Positions 10,978-20,062 of a DNA stretch of 64,000 bases are shown in pieces. The stretch is from Labia minor (Eukaryota; Arthropoda; Insecta; Dermaptera; Spongiphoridae). Where the stretch lies: contig OY720344.1 of the NCBI GenBank assembly GCA_963082975.1, forward strand, positions 11,271,580-11,335,579, read 5' to 3'. The position numbers were made by a program, and so were the translations under genes. Within the stretch, counting starts at the first letter, position 1, and every line of letters begins with the position of its first letter. Below the pieces are notes generated by a model. The model made no database searches and had not been told where the DNA came from. It saw only the letters and a program-made list of their open reading frames with translations.

Positions 10978-12156
10978 GTTACTAAAATTACATATCACAT
11001 TCCAACTCTGAGAAGCAATAAAATTATAATTTTTTACTTTAATTATCATAATTGTTTAAAATGTTTGTTTAGATATCTTCTTTAAAAATTCATGTACCAG
11101 AAAAAAAATATTTTTCCTATAGATATCTACCTAAATTCTACATACTGTATATATAAAAAAATATGTTCCTCGTGGCTTTAAAATTTAATGAAATAAAAAA
11201 AATACCATAAACGGTTCTTTATCAAAGCAAAAAAAAAAGAATAAAAATTAAATAAATAAATAATTAAATACAAAGGTTTATCGTATTTAAATATTATTTG
11301 CATATCATATAATTTTTAATCCAATACAACATAGAATATGTAAACATTTCATATGAAATTTTTTTTTAATTTTTATATGCTTCATGTGAATATCTTTTTT
11401 TATAAATAAAAGTAATGTTTAATTTATTTATATATTTGCAAATTAATTTATCGAAATTCATGTTAGACTTGTTTGGTATACTGTTTCACTCATAACGAAA
11501 AAGAATGAGGAAAATACTTCAAAAAAATCCCCGACATTCTTTGGTCCAAAGAAAACCAAGAGTCCGGTTCAGGTTGAACATTAATTAACTGCATTCTCAT
11601 CATGTCTAATTGAATTGATCTTTCTCCTTTCATTTTTTTTTATCTCTTTCTCCTCCTACTCATTTCTTTTTTTCTTTTTTTTCAATTTGGTTGTTATTTA
11701 AAGGAACTCGCGGGCGCGCGCGATGATTATCTTATAAATATTATATTTATTTATTTATTGTTTGCTTTATCAAATATTTTAAAATTTAAAATTATATGTA
11801 AAGATTAAAGTTATTATATCAAATAAAATGATATATTATAGAAAGTAAGTACATATATGTAAATATTTCATTTTTAATATTACTAATCTTTAAGTAATAA
11901 ACAAATTCTATAAAAAAATATATATATACCATATTTACAAGAATGTTTAATATGTATTTTCCGTAATTTTTAATAAATATAAAATTAATGTTTATACAAT
12001 ATAAAAGTTTAGTATAATTGTATTATACACACACAATCATTAACATTTAAGTAATTATCAATTATTTAAAAGTAGATGTTGTTTTTTCAAACCAGACAAT
12101 TATTTAAAATATTCAAGCAATTTATAATTTTAATTATTTTTATAAAAATTAAACAT
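10978..12156. other. AT-rich DNA, nothing recognised
   Basis: A moderately GC island at 11510-11600 and a short CpG-rich run (GCGGGCGCGCGCGATG, about 11710-11725) stand out. Neither has coding or repeat support. The rest is AT-rich. Confidence 0.4.
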
Positions 12157-12162
12157 TAATGT

Positions 12163-12749
12163 TGAATGGGACAGGGCAAACCGGTCGGCAATTAGACGAT
12201 TTTAATCCCCGGTCCCGGCGGGTTGAGCTGGTTCGGTGAAAGGAATTGAGTGTGCTTACCGCTTTGGTGATAAGCTGTACCTTCCAGCGGGCTGCGATGC
12301 ATCTATGCGCGGTGAAAGGGGCCGAAAACGCTTGTTTCCTCCTGCTTCTTAAATGCGGGTATGAAAAGATGATAAATAGAGCGGGTGGGAAGCGAGTGAA
12401 AAATGAGATGGATGATGTTGATGTAGCGAATAAGAGAGCAGGTATGAGATTGTATGAGCGCGGGTGTGTTGCGTGTTTCTCGTGTGAGAGCTTCACAGCA
12501 AGTGTATATAGCGAATAAGAGAGCGGGTATCAGCGCGGGTCTGTAGCGTGTTTATCGTGTGAGAGCTTCACAGCAAGTGTATATAGCGAATAAGAGAGCG
12601 GGTATCAGCGCGGGTCTGTAGCGTGTTTATCGTGTGAGAGCTTCACAGCAAGTGTCTATATGTATCGTGCATTCACCAGAGTGCGCTTCAGTACACTCTA
12701 AAGGAGGGGTCAGGAGAAAGGGGTGGGAGGTGACTATTTGTCCCAAACA
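12163..12749 (-). repeat. BEL/Pao 3' LTR (587 bp)
   Basis: On the minus strand it begins TGTTTGGGACA and ends TGTCCCATTCA, the usual TG...CA with a short inverted repeat TTTGGGACA/TGTCCCA. It is identical by eye to 18537-19198 except that it has two rather than three copies of a 75-bp tandem unit (12502-12651). GC content is far above the surroundings. The open frames on both strands within it recur in the other LTR and are not genes. Confidence 0.95.
12502..12651. repeat. 75-bp tandem repeat in LTR, two units
   Basis: Two identical 75-bp units, each starting GTGTATATAGCGAATAAGAG, preceded by a diverged partial copy (about 12423-12501). They lie inside the 3' LTR. The matching array in the other LTR has three units. 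Confidence 0.95.
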
Positions 12750-12775
12750 TGCCCCCACTCTTGAAGGATTCTTCA
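12750..12775 (-). other. polypurine tract next to 3' LTR
   Basis: On the minus strand the sequence reads AAGAGTGGGGGCA directly before the 3' LTR start (TGTTTGGGA). A purine-rich run in this position primes plus-strand DNA synthesis in LTR retroelements. Assigned from position and composition. Confidence 0.75.
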
Positions 12776-12939
12776 AAACAAATCTTAAAACTAGTGATAC
12801 CCCCTTTCAATGCGAAACAAAGAAAAGAAAAGAGCAAAAATATTAAGAAAAAATAAACAAACAAATAAAACAAACAAAATAAATAAAATAAATTTCTCCG
12901 TAACCTATTTGGGCCGGAGAAATAATGGAGAGTTTTCCA

Positions 12940-13062
12940 TTATTGAGTAGGTAGCCGACACAGACGAACCACCGGTCGTTTATATGAGCCGGATTTGGTT
13001 TTTATCCATGCGACCCTCGGAATTCCGTCCGAGCCAAAAATCACTCTTTCCACCACTCCCAT
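12940..13062 (-). pseudogene. Out-of-frame C-terminal end of BEL Pol
   Basis: The main Gag-Pol frame stops at 13041, but a shifted minus-strand frame carries what should follow. From 13062 it reads MGVVERVIFGSDG, then IPRVAW, and ends GSYKRPVVRLCRLP before the stop at 12940. That tail matches the DUF5641-like C-terminal segment (pattern YKRPV..LCPLP) of BEL/Pao polyproteins. The break is near 13060-13072 and looks like a small deletion that also removed a few expected residues. The integrase core lies upstream and is unaffected. Confidence 0.85.
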
Positions 13063-16000
13063 AAAGGATGGACATTGTCCATCTGCATCACTACAATAGT
13101 TCCGACTTTTATCGGATTTGTAGCAGTGTTCCATTTTTCCCGCTGCTGTAACAGATGTAAATAGTTCAAACTCCAAGCCTTCCAAAATGATTGAACCATT
13201 TGATCCATCAATTTATGTCGTTGCACGAGGTTGACCACTTCATTTCCGATATCATAAGCGGGAAGGTGGGCTAATGGTTGAGCCATAAGGAAGTGAGCGG
13301 GTGTTAATGCGGTAGGTTCGTTTGGATCCTCACTAAGTAAGGTTAAGGGGCGTGAGTTTAGGATCGCCTCTATTTGTATAAGAACCGTATTCAGCTCCTC
13401 GTAAGAGAGTAACTGAGTGCCTATTACTCTCCTTAAATGCGTCTTAAACGATTTCACTTGAATTTCAATATGACCACCGAAATGCGGAGCAGAGGGGGGA
13501 GAAGTTTTCCATTCAACGCGGTTTTCAATTAGCTCTTCACCAAATGGTTTAATATAATCGTCCGACGCCAAGAACTCATACAATTCATTTAAATGGGCCT
13601 TTGCTCCGATGAAATTTGTTCCATTGTCTGAGTACATATATCTACAGGGACCTCTACGGGATAAAAATCTCTTGAGACAGGCAAGAAAAGTCGGAGTGCT
13701 TAAGTCGGATGCTAACTCTATATGTACGGCTCTCGTGACCATACACCCGAATATGCAAAGGTAAGCCTTTTGGCGTCGAGCTCCACGCAAGCGTGAAATA
13801 GTTATTTCTAAAGGGCCAGCGTAATCGCATGCAGTATGAAGAAAGGCATTGCTGGGACGTACGCGGCATGCGGGTAAATCTGCCATTAGCGGATATAAAG
13901 GGCGTGGTCGAAGGCGAAAACATGTATTGCATTGCCTGACTAGGCGTTTGATTAAATTTCTCCCAGAAATAATCCAAAATCTTTGCCTAATAAGCGATAA
14001 TAATAAATTAGCCCCAGCATGGCAATATTTTTTATGGTAATAAATAATTAAATTTTCCACCACAATTTCATCACTGGGTAATAAAATTGGGTGTTTATTA
14101 TCATAGGAGATGTCAGCATTTCTCAAGCGACCTCCTACGCGGATCAAACCTCCCTCAATTATTGGATTGAGTTTTTGGAGATGGCGGGGTAAAATTTTAT
14201 TCAATTTAATAGTTTCATATTCCTTGGAAAAATGTAACTTTTGTATAGTCCTTAACAATTTAATTTCTGCCATATCTATATTAGAATTATTAGATATTTT
14301 ATTTGTAGGACAGATTATCTTTAAGAATTTAAAAATATACATTATAATTTTTAATAATTTTTTCCAAGAGGAAATTCGTAAAGTTAAATCATATATAACA
14401 TTAGATTTTTTATTAATTTTTATGTTAGTTAATGCTATAAGTTTTATTTCCGGAAATGTTTCATGAGTATCAGATTTAAATGGCTTAACCGGCCATTCAT
14501 TTGTGCCTTTAGAATAAGCCCAAGTCGGTCCATGAAACCATAAGGGATGATTTAATAATTTAGCGGGAGTGAGACCGCGGGATAGGCAATCAGCCGGGTT
14601 CGTTTTTCCATCAATATAATAAAAATGTTTAGCTTCTAAGTACGAATGGATTTTTGCTACCCTATTGGATACAAAACACTTCCATTTATGTGGAGATGAA
14701 TGTATCCAATTTAAGGCTACTGTCGAATCTGAGAAGGCCAGTATATTTTCTATTTTATAACGGGATTTATATGTTTCTAACACGGTGCTCATTAACTTGG
14801 CCAAAAGAAGGGCGGCGTACAATTCCAGACGTGCTAATGTCACCGTTTTTAAAGGAGCTACTTTTGATTTAGCACAAATTAACTCTATACAATGAGGCTT
14901 ATTTTCATTGCGAACGTGCAGGTATAAACAAGCTCCGTACCCCGACTCACTTGCGTCGGAAAATCCCAATAAAATAACTTTAGAAATACTTACTACCCCT
15001 AAATGTCTCGGAAATTTTAAATTCTCAATCAATGATAATTCTCTTTGAAAATTATCCCAATCGTTTATAATTGATTCCGGAGGCGTGGCGTCCCAATCTA
15101 AATTAAGAAGCCATAATTTTTTTATAAGTAATTTAGCGTACATGATGACAGGCGCTACTAATCCCAAAACGTCCCATAGTCGCGCTACTGTCGATAAGAT
15201 ATTTCGTTTTGTACATCTTTTATTCGTATGCGATATTTTAAAATAGAATTCATCAGTTACAGGTGACCATTCTAATCCTAATATTTTTAAATCGTTATTT
15301 TTTTCAAAATCCTTTAGCTGATCATGAATAAACTCTCTTGGAATTATTTCCTGTACAGAATTTGAATTTGTAGCCCATTTAGATAAGTCAAATTTAGCGG
15401 TTTTAAAAATATTAGTTAATTGATCAAATGCCTCCTTTGTTTCATTTTCAGTCATTAAAGAGGTGTATATGTCATCCATATAGCTATCTCTTTGAATGAT
15501 TGTTGCGGCTAATGGAAATTTTTTACCTTCTTCAAATACTAGTTGGCGAAGAGTTCTTAATGCGAGAAATGGACTACAATTTAATCCGAAAGCAAGGCGA
15601 TTAAATTCGTAAATTGATATAGCGTCTTTGGAGTTAAATCTATATATTAATCTTTGAAATTTTCTATGTTCCGATTTAACCCCTATCTGAAGGTACATTT
15701 GTTTAATGTCCGTTGTTAGAGCCCAGCGAAATAATCGAAAATTTAATAATATGATAAATAAATTATTTTGTAAATTAGGCCCTGTATATAAAATGTCATT
15801 AAGGGCGCGATGACTATCACTCTTAGCGCTAGCGTCCAATACAATTCTTAATTTAGAGGATATTTTATCCTCTTTCCAAACCCCGTGATGCGGAATAATA
15901 TACCCTTTATCTTTATCAGGGTTTTCTACTAGCGATAAATATTTATTATCAATATAATTCTGTATAACTTTATTATATTCTAAGCGCATTTGAAGTGAAT

Positions 16001-18086
16001 TATTTAATTTTCTTTCAAGTGAGAAGAATCTATTTTTTGCCATTTCAAAAGAATTGCCTAGCAATTGAGGATCTTCCTTAAAAGGGAGACAAACAAGATA
16101 ACGTCCATCGTTTCCCCTTTTAATCGTATCTTCGTATAGTTTCTCACATTTATTATCATCCGCACTCAACAATTTCTCATTAGGAACCTCCTCAATTTCC
16201 CAGAATTTTTCTAAAGTTTTTTCAATTGACATTTCATTCCAAATGTGAAGAGAAAGCCATTCATTATTCGATTGGGATGAGTTAAATTCCCCCAAAAGAA
16301 TATACCCTAGCGTGGTTTCTATAGCGTCTGGGAAGTTATTAGGCGCCTTAATTCGTCCCGATAATAATAATTTTGAAAACAGCGATGCTCCAATTACCAA
16401 ATCAATCTCACCCGGTTTGTAAAAACTATCATCTGCCAAAGCGATGCCTCCGAGATACTTAAACTCTCCCGGACAAATGGATTGAGATGGTAATTTATTG
16501 GTTATCGTATTAACCACTAACGCGTCTATTGAATATTGAATTGCGGATGGCATTCGGGAAAAGAATTTAAAAGAACAATGACCTAAGACGATAGTTTTAT
16601 GTCCACCGATCCCGCTAAGCGAGTGATGTTTTAATTTAGAATAATTTAATTTTAGTTTTTTAATACAGGAATTAGTGATAATATGACTTTGTGAGCCACT
16701 GTCAATTAACGCCCGAATGGTCTGGATACGACCTCTCGAGTCCAGCGTGTTGATTTGCGCTGTTGCCAAAAATATTTGATTAGTCGATTGACTCATAGCT
16801 ACTACAGGTTCAAAGGTGGAGGGGGGCGTGTGAGCGGAGGGATAAGGAGAAGTATCCCCACCTCTTCTCGAATTGGAGACCTCCTCTCTTCTCCTCTCAG
16901 GGTCGTGTAGAAGGGTATGATGGCGTTTCTTACAGATAATACATGTATTTTTTGATTTGCAATTTTTATCAATATGCTTGCTACTCAAACAATTGGAACA
17001 TAATGATTTTTTATGAACAATTTCGATCCTTTTTTTCACGGGAAAGTTTTGGAATTTAAAACATTTAAAAATTAAGTTATGATTTTCCAAATTGCAAATT
17101 ATACATTTATCTATAGATTTTTCAGAATTCGCTGTTAAATGCGAATGAAAATTATTTTTTGTAATTGGTAATTTTGCGGGAAATTCCAAATCTTTTTTAA
17201 TGTTCGGAACGCGGTCTAAAATTTTCACTCTTTGTTTAACAAATGTAATAAAATCATTAAGCGAGGGGATTTCTTTATCTCGAACAGATATTTCAAAATT
17301 TTGCGCGGTTTGTGTATCTACCTTTTTTAAACCCCAAAAAAGAAAAATAAAATCTAACGCATCTTCAATTTTTAAAGATTTAAAAGCGGCTATCGAAGCA
17401 TCAAAACGTTCGATGAAAGTTTCTAAACTTGAAGAGTTATTAATTGATGGATATTTTAATGCATGAATTTGGTTTAAATACGCTTCTCCGAGGGCCCGTT
17501 TATCTTGATATTTTTTTTCTAATTCCTTCCAAATGTGGAGGTAATTCTCTGCGTCAGGTCGAATTCCTATAAGAATTGACCGTGCCTTACCAGTTAAACT
17601 GCCAACAAGGTATTGAATACGTTCGGAGTTAGAAAGGTTGTGGTTTTCGTGAATATTAATTTTAAAACTTTCATAAAATAGACTCCAATTTTGCGGTAAT
17701 CCATCAAATTGCTTAATTGCGATTGGAGGTAGATTTATTTTGCGATCAGATTGACCTACAGGAGCTGTAGTGGTGGATTTGCGGTGTTCGAGGATGGACA
17801 GTCTCTCAGCTTTGACCATATTATAAACATCCTCGAAATTTAACCAAGCCTTAAAGGAAGGTTTATACTTTTCATTCAAAGATATATTCAATTCATTAAT
17901 TTCACCAATCAATTTAATATATTCTTCCCTTAGATTATCTATGGATTCAGTTGCGGCTAAAAATGAGGTATTTTCTTTAGAATCGCGTGAAGAAAGATGT
18001 TTTGATTTATTATATAATTCCGTAATTTTCTCATAATAAGCCTCCTTTTTTGCTTCAGCAATCGAAAGTCTAATTTCAGAATTCAT
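13041..18086 (-). CDS. gag-pol: BEL/Pao Gag-Pol polyprotein (1681 aa)
   Basis: Polyprotein for retrotransposition. The Gag-like N-terminus contains a DUF1759-type segment (~115-290, motif FDGLPQNWSLFYESF). CCHC/CCHH-like zinc knuckles follow (C328, C331, H336, C342; C363, C366, H371, C376; C382, C385). An aspartic protease has ALIDSGSQSH (D462). Reverse transcriptase has D793 and YMDD at 869-872. RNase H-like residues are D1044, E1088, D1120 and D1166. The integrase HHCC zinc site is H1351, H1356, C1386, C1389, and the catalytic triad is D1421, D1487, E1541. All expected catalytic residues are present. The usual HFGGLWE motif is HFGGHIE here, keeping the Glu. The frame has no internal stop; the start is the first ATG after the leader. 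The last ~50 residues are lost to a frameshift near 13065. Confidence 0.96.
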   Translation of the reverse strand: MNSEIRLSIAEAKKEAYYEKITELYNKSKHLSSRDSKENTSFLAATESIDNLREEYIKLIGEINELNISLNEKYKPSFKAWLNFEDVYNMVKAERLSILEHRKSTTTAPVGQSDRKINLPPIAIKQFDGLPQNWSLFYESFKINIHENHNLSNSERIQYLVGSLTGKARSILIGIRPDAENYLHIWKELEKKYQDKRALGEAYLNQIHALKYPSINNSSSLETFIERFDASIAAFKSLKIEDALDFIFLFWGLKKVDTQTAQNFEISVRDKEIPSLNDFITFVKQRVKILDRVPNIKKDLEFPAKLPITKNNFHSHLTANSEKSIDKCIICNLENHNLIFKCFKFQNFPVKKRIEIVHKKSLCSNCLSSKHIDKNCKSKNTCIICKKRHHTLLHDPERRREEVSNSRRGGDTSPYPSAHTPPSTFEPVVAMSQSTNQIFLATAQINTLDSRGRIQTIRALIDSGSQSHIITNSCIKKLKLNYSKLKHHSLSGIGGHKTIVLGHCSFKFFSRMPSAIQYSIDALVVNTITNKLPSQSICPGEFKYLGGIALADDSFYKPGEIDLVIGASLFSKLLLSGRIKAPNNFPDAIETTLGYILLGEFNSSQSNNEWLSLHIWNEMSIEKTLEKFWEIEEVPNEKLLSADDNKCEKLYEDTIKRGNDGRYLVCLPFKEDPQLLGNSFEMAKNRFFSLERKLNNSLQMRLEYNKVIQNYIDNKYLSLVENPDKDKGYIIPHHGVWKEDKISSKLRIVLDASAKSDSHRALNDILYTGPNLQNNLFIILLNFRLFRWALTTDIKQMYLQIGVKSEHRKFQRLIYRFNSKDAISIYEFNRLAFGLNCSPFLALRTLRQLVFEEGKKFPLAATIIQRDSYMDDIYTSLMTENETKEAFDQLTNIFKTAKFDLSKWATNSNSVQEIIPREFIHDQLKDFEKNNDLKILGLEWSPVTDEFYFKISHTNKRCTKRNILSTVARLWDVLGLVAPVIMYAKLLIKKLWLLNLDWDATPPESIINDWDNFQRELSLIENLKFPRHLGVVSISKVILLGFSDASESGYGACLYLHVRNENKPHCIELICAKSKVAPLKTVTLARLELYAALLLAKLMSTVLETYKSRYKIENILAFSDSTVALNWIHSSPHKWKCFVSNRVAKIHSYLEAKHFYYIDGKTNPADCLSRGLTPAKLLNHPLWFHGPTWAYSKGTNEWPVKPFKSDTHETFPEIKLIALTNIKINKKSNVIYDLTLRISSWKKLLKIIMYIFKFLKIICPTNKISNNSNIDMAEIKLLRTIQKLHFSKEYETIKLNKILPRHLQKLNPIIEGGLIRVGGRLRNADISYDNKHPILLPSDEIVVENLIIYYHKKYCHAGANLLLSLIRQRFWIISGRNLIKRLVRQCNTCFRLRPRPLYPLMADLPACRVRPSNAFLHTACDYAGPLEITISRLRGARRQKAYLCIFGCMVTRAVHIELASDLSTPTFLACLKRFLSRRGPCRYMYSDNGTNFIGAKAHLNELYEFLASDDYIKPFGEELIENRVEWKTSPPSAPHFGGHIEIQVKSFKTHLRRVIGTQLLSYEELNTVLIQIEAILNSRPLTLLSEDPNEPTALTPAHFLMAQPLAHLPAYDIGNEVVNLVQRHKLMDQMVQSFWKAWSLNYLHLLQQREKWNTATNPIKVGTIVVMQMDNVHPLWEWWKE

Positions 18087-18536
18087 TGTAAATTAGTTTA
18101 ATTAAATTCCACAGTTAAATTATTTAATTTTATTTTATTTTTATATTATTTATATTTTTATTCGAAAATGTTTTAATAAAATAAATTAATTTAAATAGAA
18201 TTATTATTATTAAATAATTTAATATTTATTATTTATAAATATAAAATCGGATTATTATTTGTAACCAAATATGTATTATTTATAAATTTAAATATATTTT
18301 TTAAAAACAATGTATGAAATAATTTTGAACATTATCCTGAATGAAAATATCTATATAAAATTTTCTTTGCTTTCATTGAAATTAAACAAATATTAATATA
18401 CCCAATTAATAAGGATAATAAATTATTAATTATTTAATTTCTTAATTAAATTAATAATTATTGCGGGCGTGTTTGAGAACAATTATAAAAGATAAGGAAC
18501 AATGTAACGGATGGAGATCCGTGTTCGAAGGACCAA
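18087..18536 (-). other. BEL/Pao leader and primer-binding site
   Basis: Untranslated leader between the 5' LTR and the Gag-Pol start. Immediately after the LTR end the minus strand reads TTGGTCCTTCGAACACGGATC (about 18516-18536), beginning with the TGG expected of a tRNA 3'-CCA complement. A TCCTTCGAAC-type site next to the LTR is usual for BEL/Pao elements as I recall them; the exact primer tRNA is not established here. The remainder is AT-rich and noncoding. Confidence 0.7.
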
Positions 18537-19198
18537 TGAATGGGACAGGGCAAACCGGTCGGCAATTAGACGATTTTAATCCCCGGTCCCGGCGGGTTGA
18601 GCTGGTTCGGTGAAAGGAATTGAGTGTGCTTACCGCTTTGGTGATAAGCTGTACCTTCCAGCGGGCTGCGATGCATCTATGCGCGGTGAAAGGGGCCGAA
18701 AACGCTTGTTTCCTCCTGCTTCTTAAATGCGGGTATGAAAAGATGATAAATAGAGCGGGTGGGAAGCGAGTGAAAAATGAGATGGATGATGTTGATGTAG
18801 CGAATAAGAGAGCAGGTATGAGATTGTATGAGCGCGGGTGTGTTGCGTGTTTCTCGTGTGAGAGCTTCACAGCAAGTGTATATAGCGAATAAGAGAGCGG
18901 GTATCAGCGCGGGTCTGTAGCGTGTTTATCGTGTGAGAGCTTCACAGCAAGTGTATATAGCGAATAAGAGAGCGGGTATCAGCGCGGGTCTGTAGCGTGT
19001 TTATCGTGTGAGAGCTTCACAGCAAGTGTATATAGCGAATAAGAGAGCGGGTATCAGCGCGGGTCTGTAGCGTGTTTATCGTGTGAGAGCTTCACAGCAA
19101 GTGTCTATATGTATCGTGCATTCACCAGAGTGCGCTTCAGTACACTCTAAAGGAGGGGTCAGGAGAAAGGGGTGGGAGGTGACTATTTGTCCCAAACA
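18537..19198 (-). repeat. BEL/Pao 5' LTR (662 bp)
   Basis: Promoter-bearing LTR for the minus-strand element. It matches 12163-12749 throughout, apart from one extra 75-bp unit in the array at 18876-19100, which accounts exactly for the 75-bp length difference. It is followed directly by the target duplication AATGT. Confidence 0.95.
18876..19100. repeat. 75-bp tandem repeat in LTR, three units
   Basis: Three 75-bp units, identical by eye, inside the 5' LTR. In many retroelements LTR tandem repeats lie in U3 and modulate transcription; that role here is inference. Confidence 0.95.
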
Positions 19199-19203
19199 AA
19201 TGT

Positions 19204-19396
19204 AACTTTTTTTTTTTTTTTTTTATTATTTATTTGGCTTTCGGATTATCACCATTTTAGCCAGCCTTCTTTATTATTCTTATATCTATACTTATTTATA
19301 TCGATTTATATATCGATGCACTCAGCGAGGTTTGAACACTCGAACTCGAGTCGGCGGACCGGTCACTATAACCTCGCGGCTAAGTAATGTAACTTT
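19204..19396 (-). mobile_element. tRNA-headed SINE with target duplication
   Basis: On the minus strand a tRNA-like head starts near 19384 (GCCGCGAGGTTATAG as A-box region; B-box-like GTTCAAACCTC), is followed by a short body, and ends in a poly(A) seen as the T run at 19208-19224. The right flank TAATGTAACTTT (19385-19396) matches the left flank once the BEL element is removed: TAATGT at 12157-12162 plus AACTTT at 19204-19209. This 12-bp duplication marks target-primed insertion and shows that the BEL element landed inside the SINE's left duplication. The plus-strand open frame here is a shadow. Confidence 0.75.
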
Positions 19397-19830
19397 AAAA
19401 AAAATCATAATTAATAATTAATAAGCATAATTAAAAATGTAATAAAAAGATAAAAAAAGCTATGTCGTTTCCATCAATACAGTAATATTCTAAGAAAAAT
19501 TACTGAGTGGAAATCCATGACATGTGGGTCCGGTCTCTGTTTTATATGCAAAGAATAATAATTTAATTTCTTACGAGACCCAACACAGACCGTAAATAAA
19601 TTAAATGTTAAAAAAATTGTTGTGTTTTGATTCGCTCTAACATTTAATTAATTTTTTTTTTTAATTTTAAGTTCATTTTAAGTTAAATAACATAAAAAAA
19701 ATGTCAACAAAAACTTTATTTATAATATGTTTAATATAATATTATTATTATTATTATTATATTATATTAATATATGAATATATTATATTCATCTATTCAT
19801 CTATTAAATAATCTTAAATATATCTATACT
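19397..19830. other. AT-rich DNA with (ATT)n tract
   Basis: A GC-richer patch at 19500-19590 contains related GGTCTCTGT and ACAGACC motifs in inverted arrangement. An (ATT)n run lies at 19739-19760. No gene recognised. Confidence 0.45.
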
Positions 19831-20054
19831 TAGGGTGACCATATTTCGAAAACACCAAACCGGGACAAACGGTTTACCTTTTTTTTTAGAACCAATTTGA
19901 AAAAATTTTGAAAAAAAAGGCTTAGTCCAGAAAATGTTTTACCTTTTAAAACGGGACAATAGGCTGTCCCGAAGACATTTTTGGTGACGCCGAGACAGAG
20001 CATCTAACCTAAAAACGGGACAATCCCGGAAAAACGGGACGTTTGGTCACCCTA
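19831..20054. mobile_element. hAT MITE, 224 bp, perfect 8-bp target duplication
   Basis: Termini TAGGGTGACCA and TGGTCACCCTA style inverted repeats, flanked by TCTATACT at 19823-19830 and again at 20055-20062. Internal motifs ACGGGACAAT and CTGTCCCG recur in both orientations. The 8-bp duplication and AGGGTGACC terminus place it with hAT-derived MITEs. No coding capacity. Confidence 0.92.
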
Positions 20055-20062
20055 TCTATACT

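Larger units (their letters stand above)
12158..19203 (-). mobile_element. BEL/Pao LTR retrotransposon, near-intact
   Basis: Complete element bounded by two LTRs (12163-12749 and 18537-19198) and a perfect 5-bp target duplication AATGT (12158-12162 and 19199-19203). It is transcribed right to left. The order on the minus strand is 5' LTR, primer-binding site, ~450-bp leader, single Gag-Pol frame, purine-rich tract, 3' LTR. Domain order PR-RT-RNaseH-IN within one frame, with the N-terminal DUF1759-like Gag region, defines BEL/Pao. No envelope frame fits between the end of Pol and the 3' LTR. LTR identity outside one tandem unit implies a recent insertion. Confidence 0.97.

Noticed and set aside
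12149..12518. Frames on both strands repeated at 18451-18892
   Set aside because: They lie in the two LTRs and are identical there only because the LTRs are duplicates.
12634..12873. 70- and 61-codon frames at the inner edge of the 3' LTR
   Set aside because: They cross the LTR/polypurine junction and resemble no known protein.
12158..13040. Envelope gene in the BEL element
   Set aside because: Only ~190 bp separate the end of the Gag-Pol frame from the noncoding 3' LTR side, and this holds the shifted Pol tail.
13654..17466. Frames inside the BEL element on either strand
   Set aside because: Shadows of the long Gag-Pol frame.
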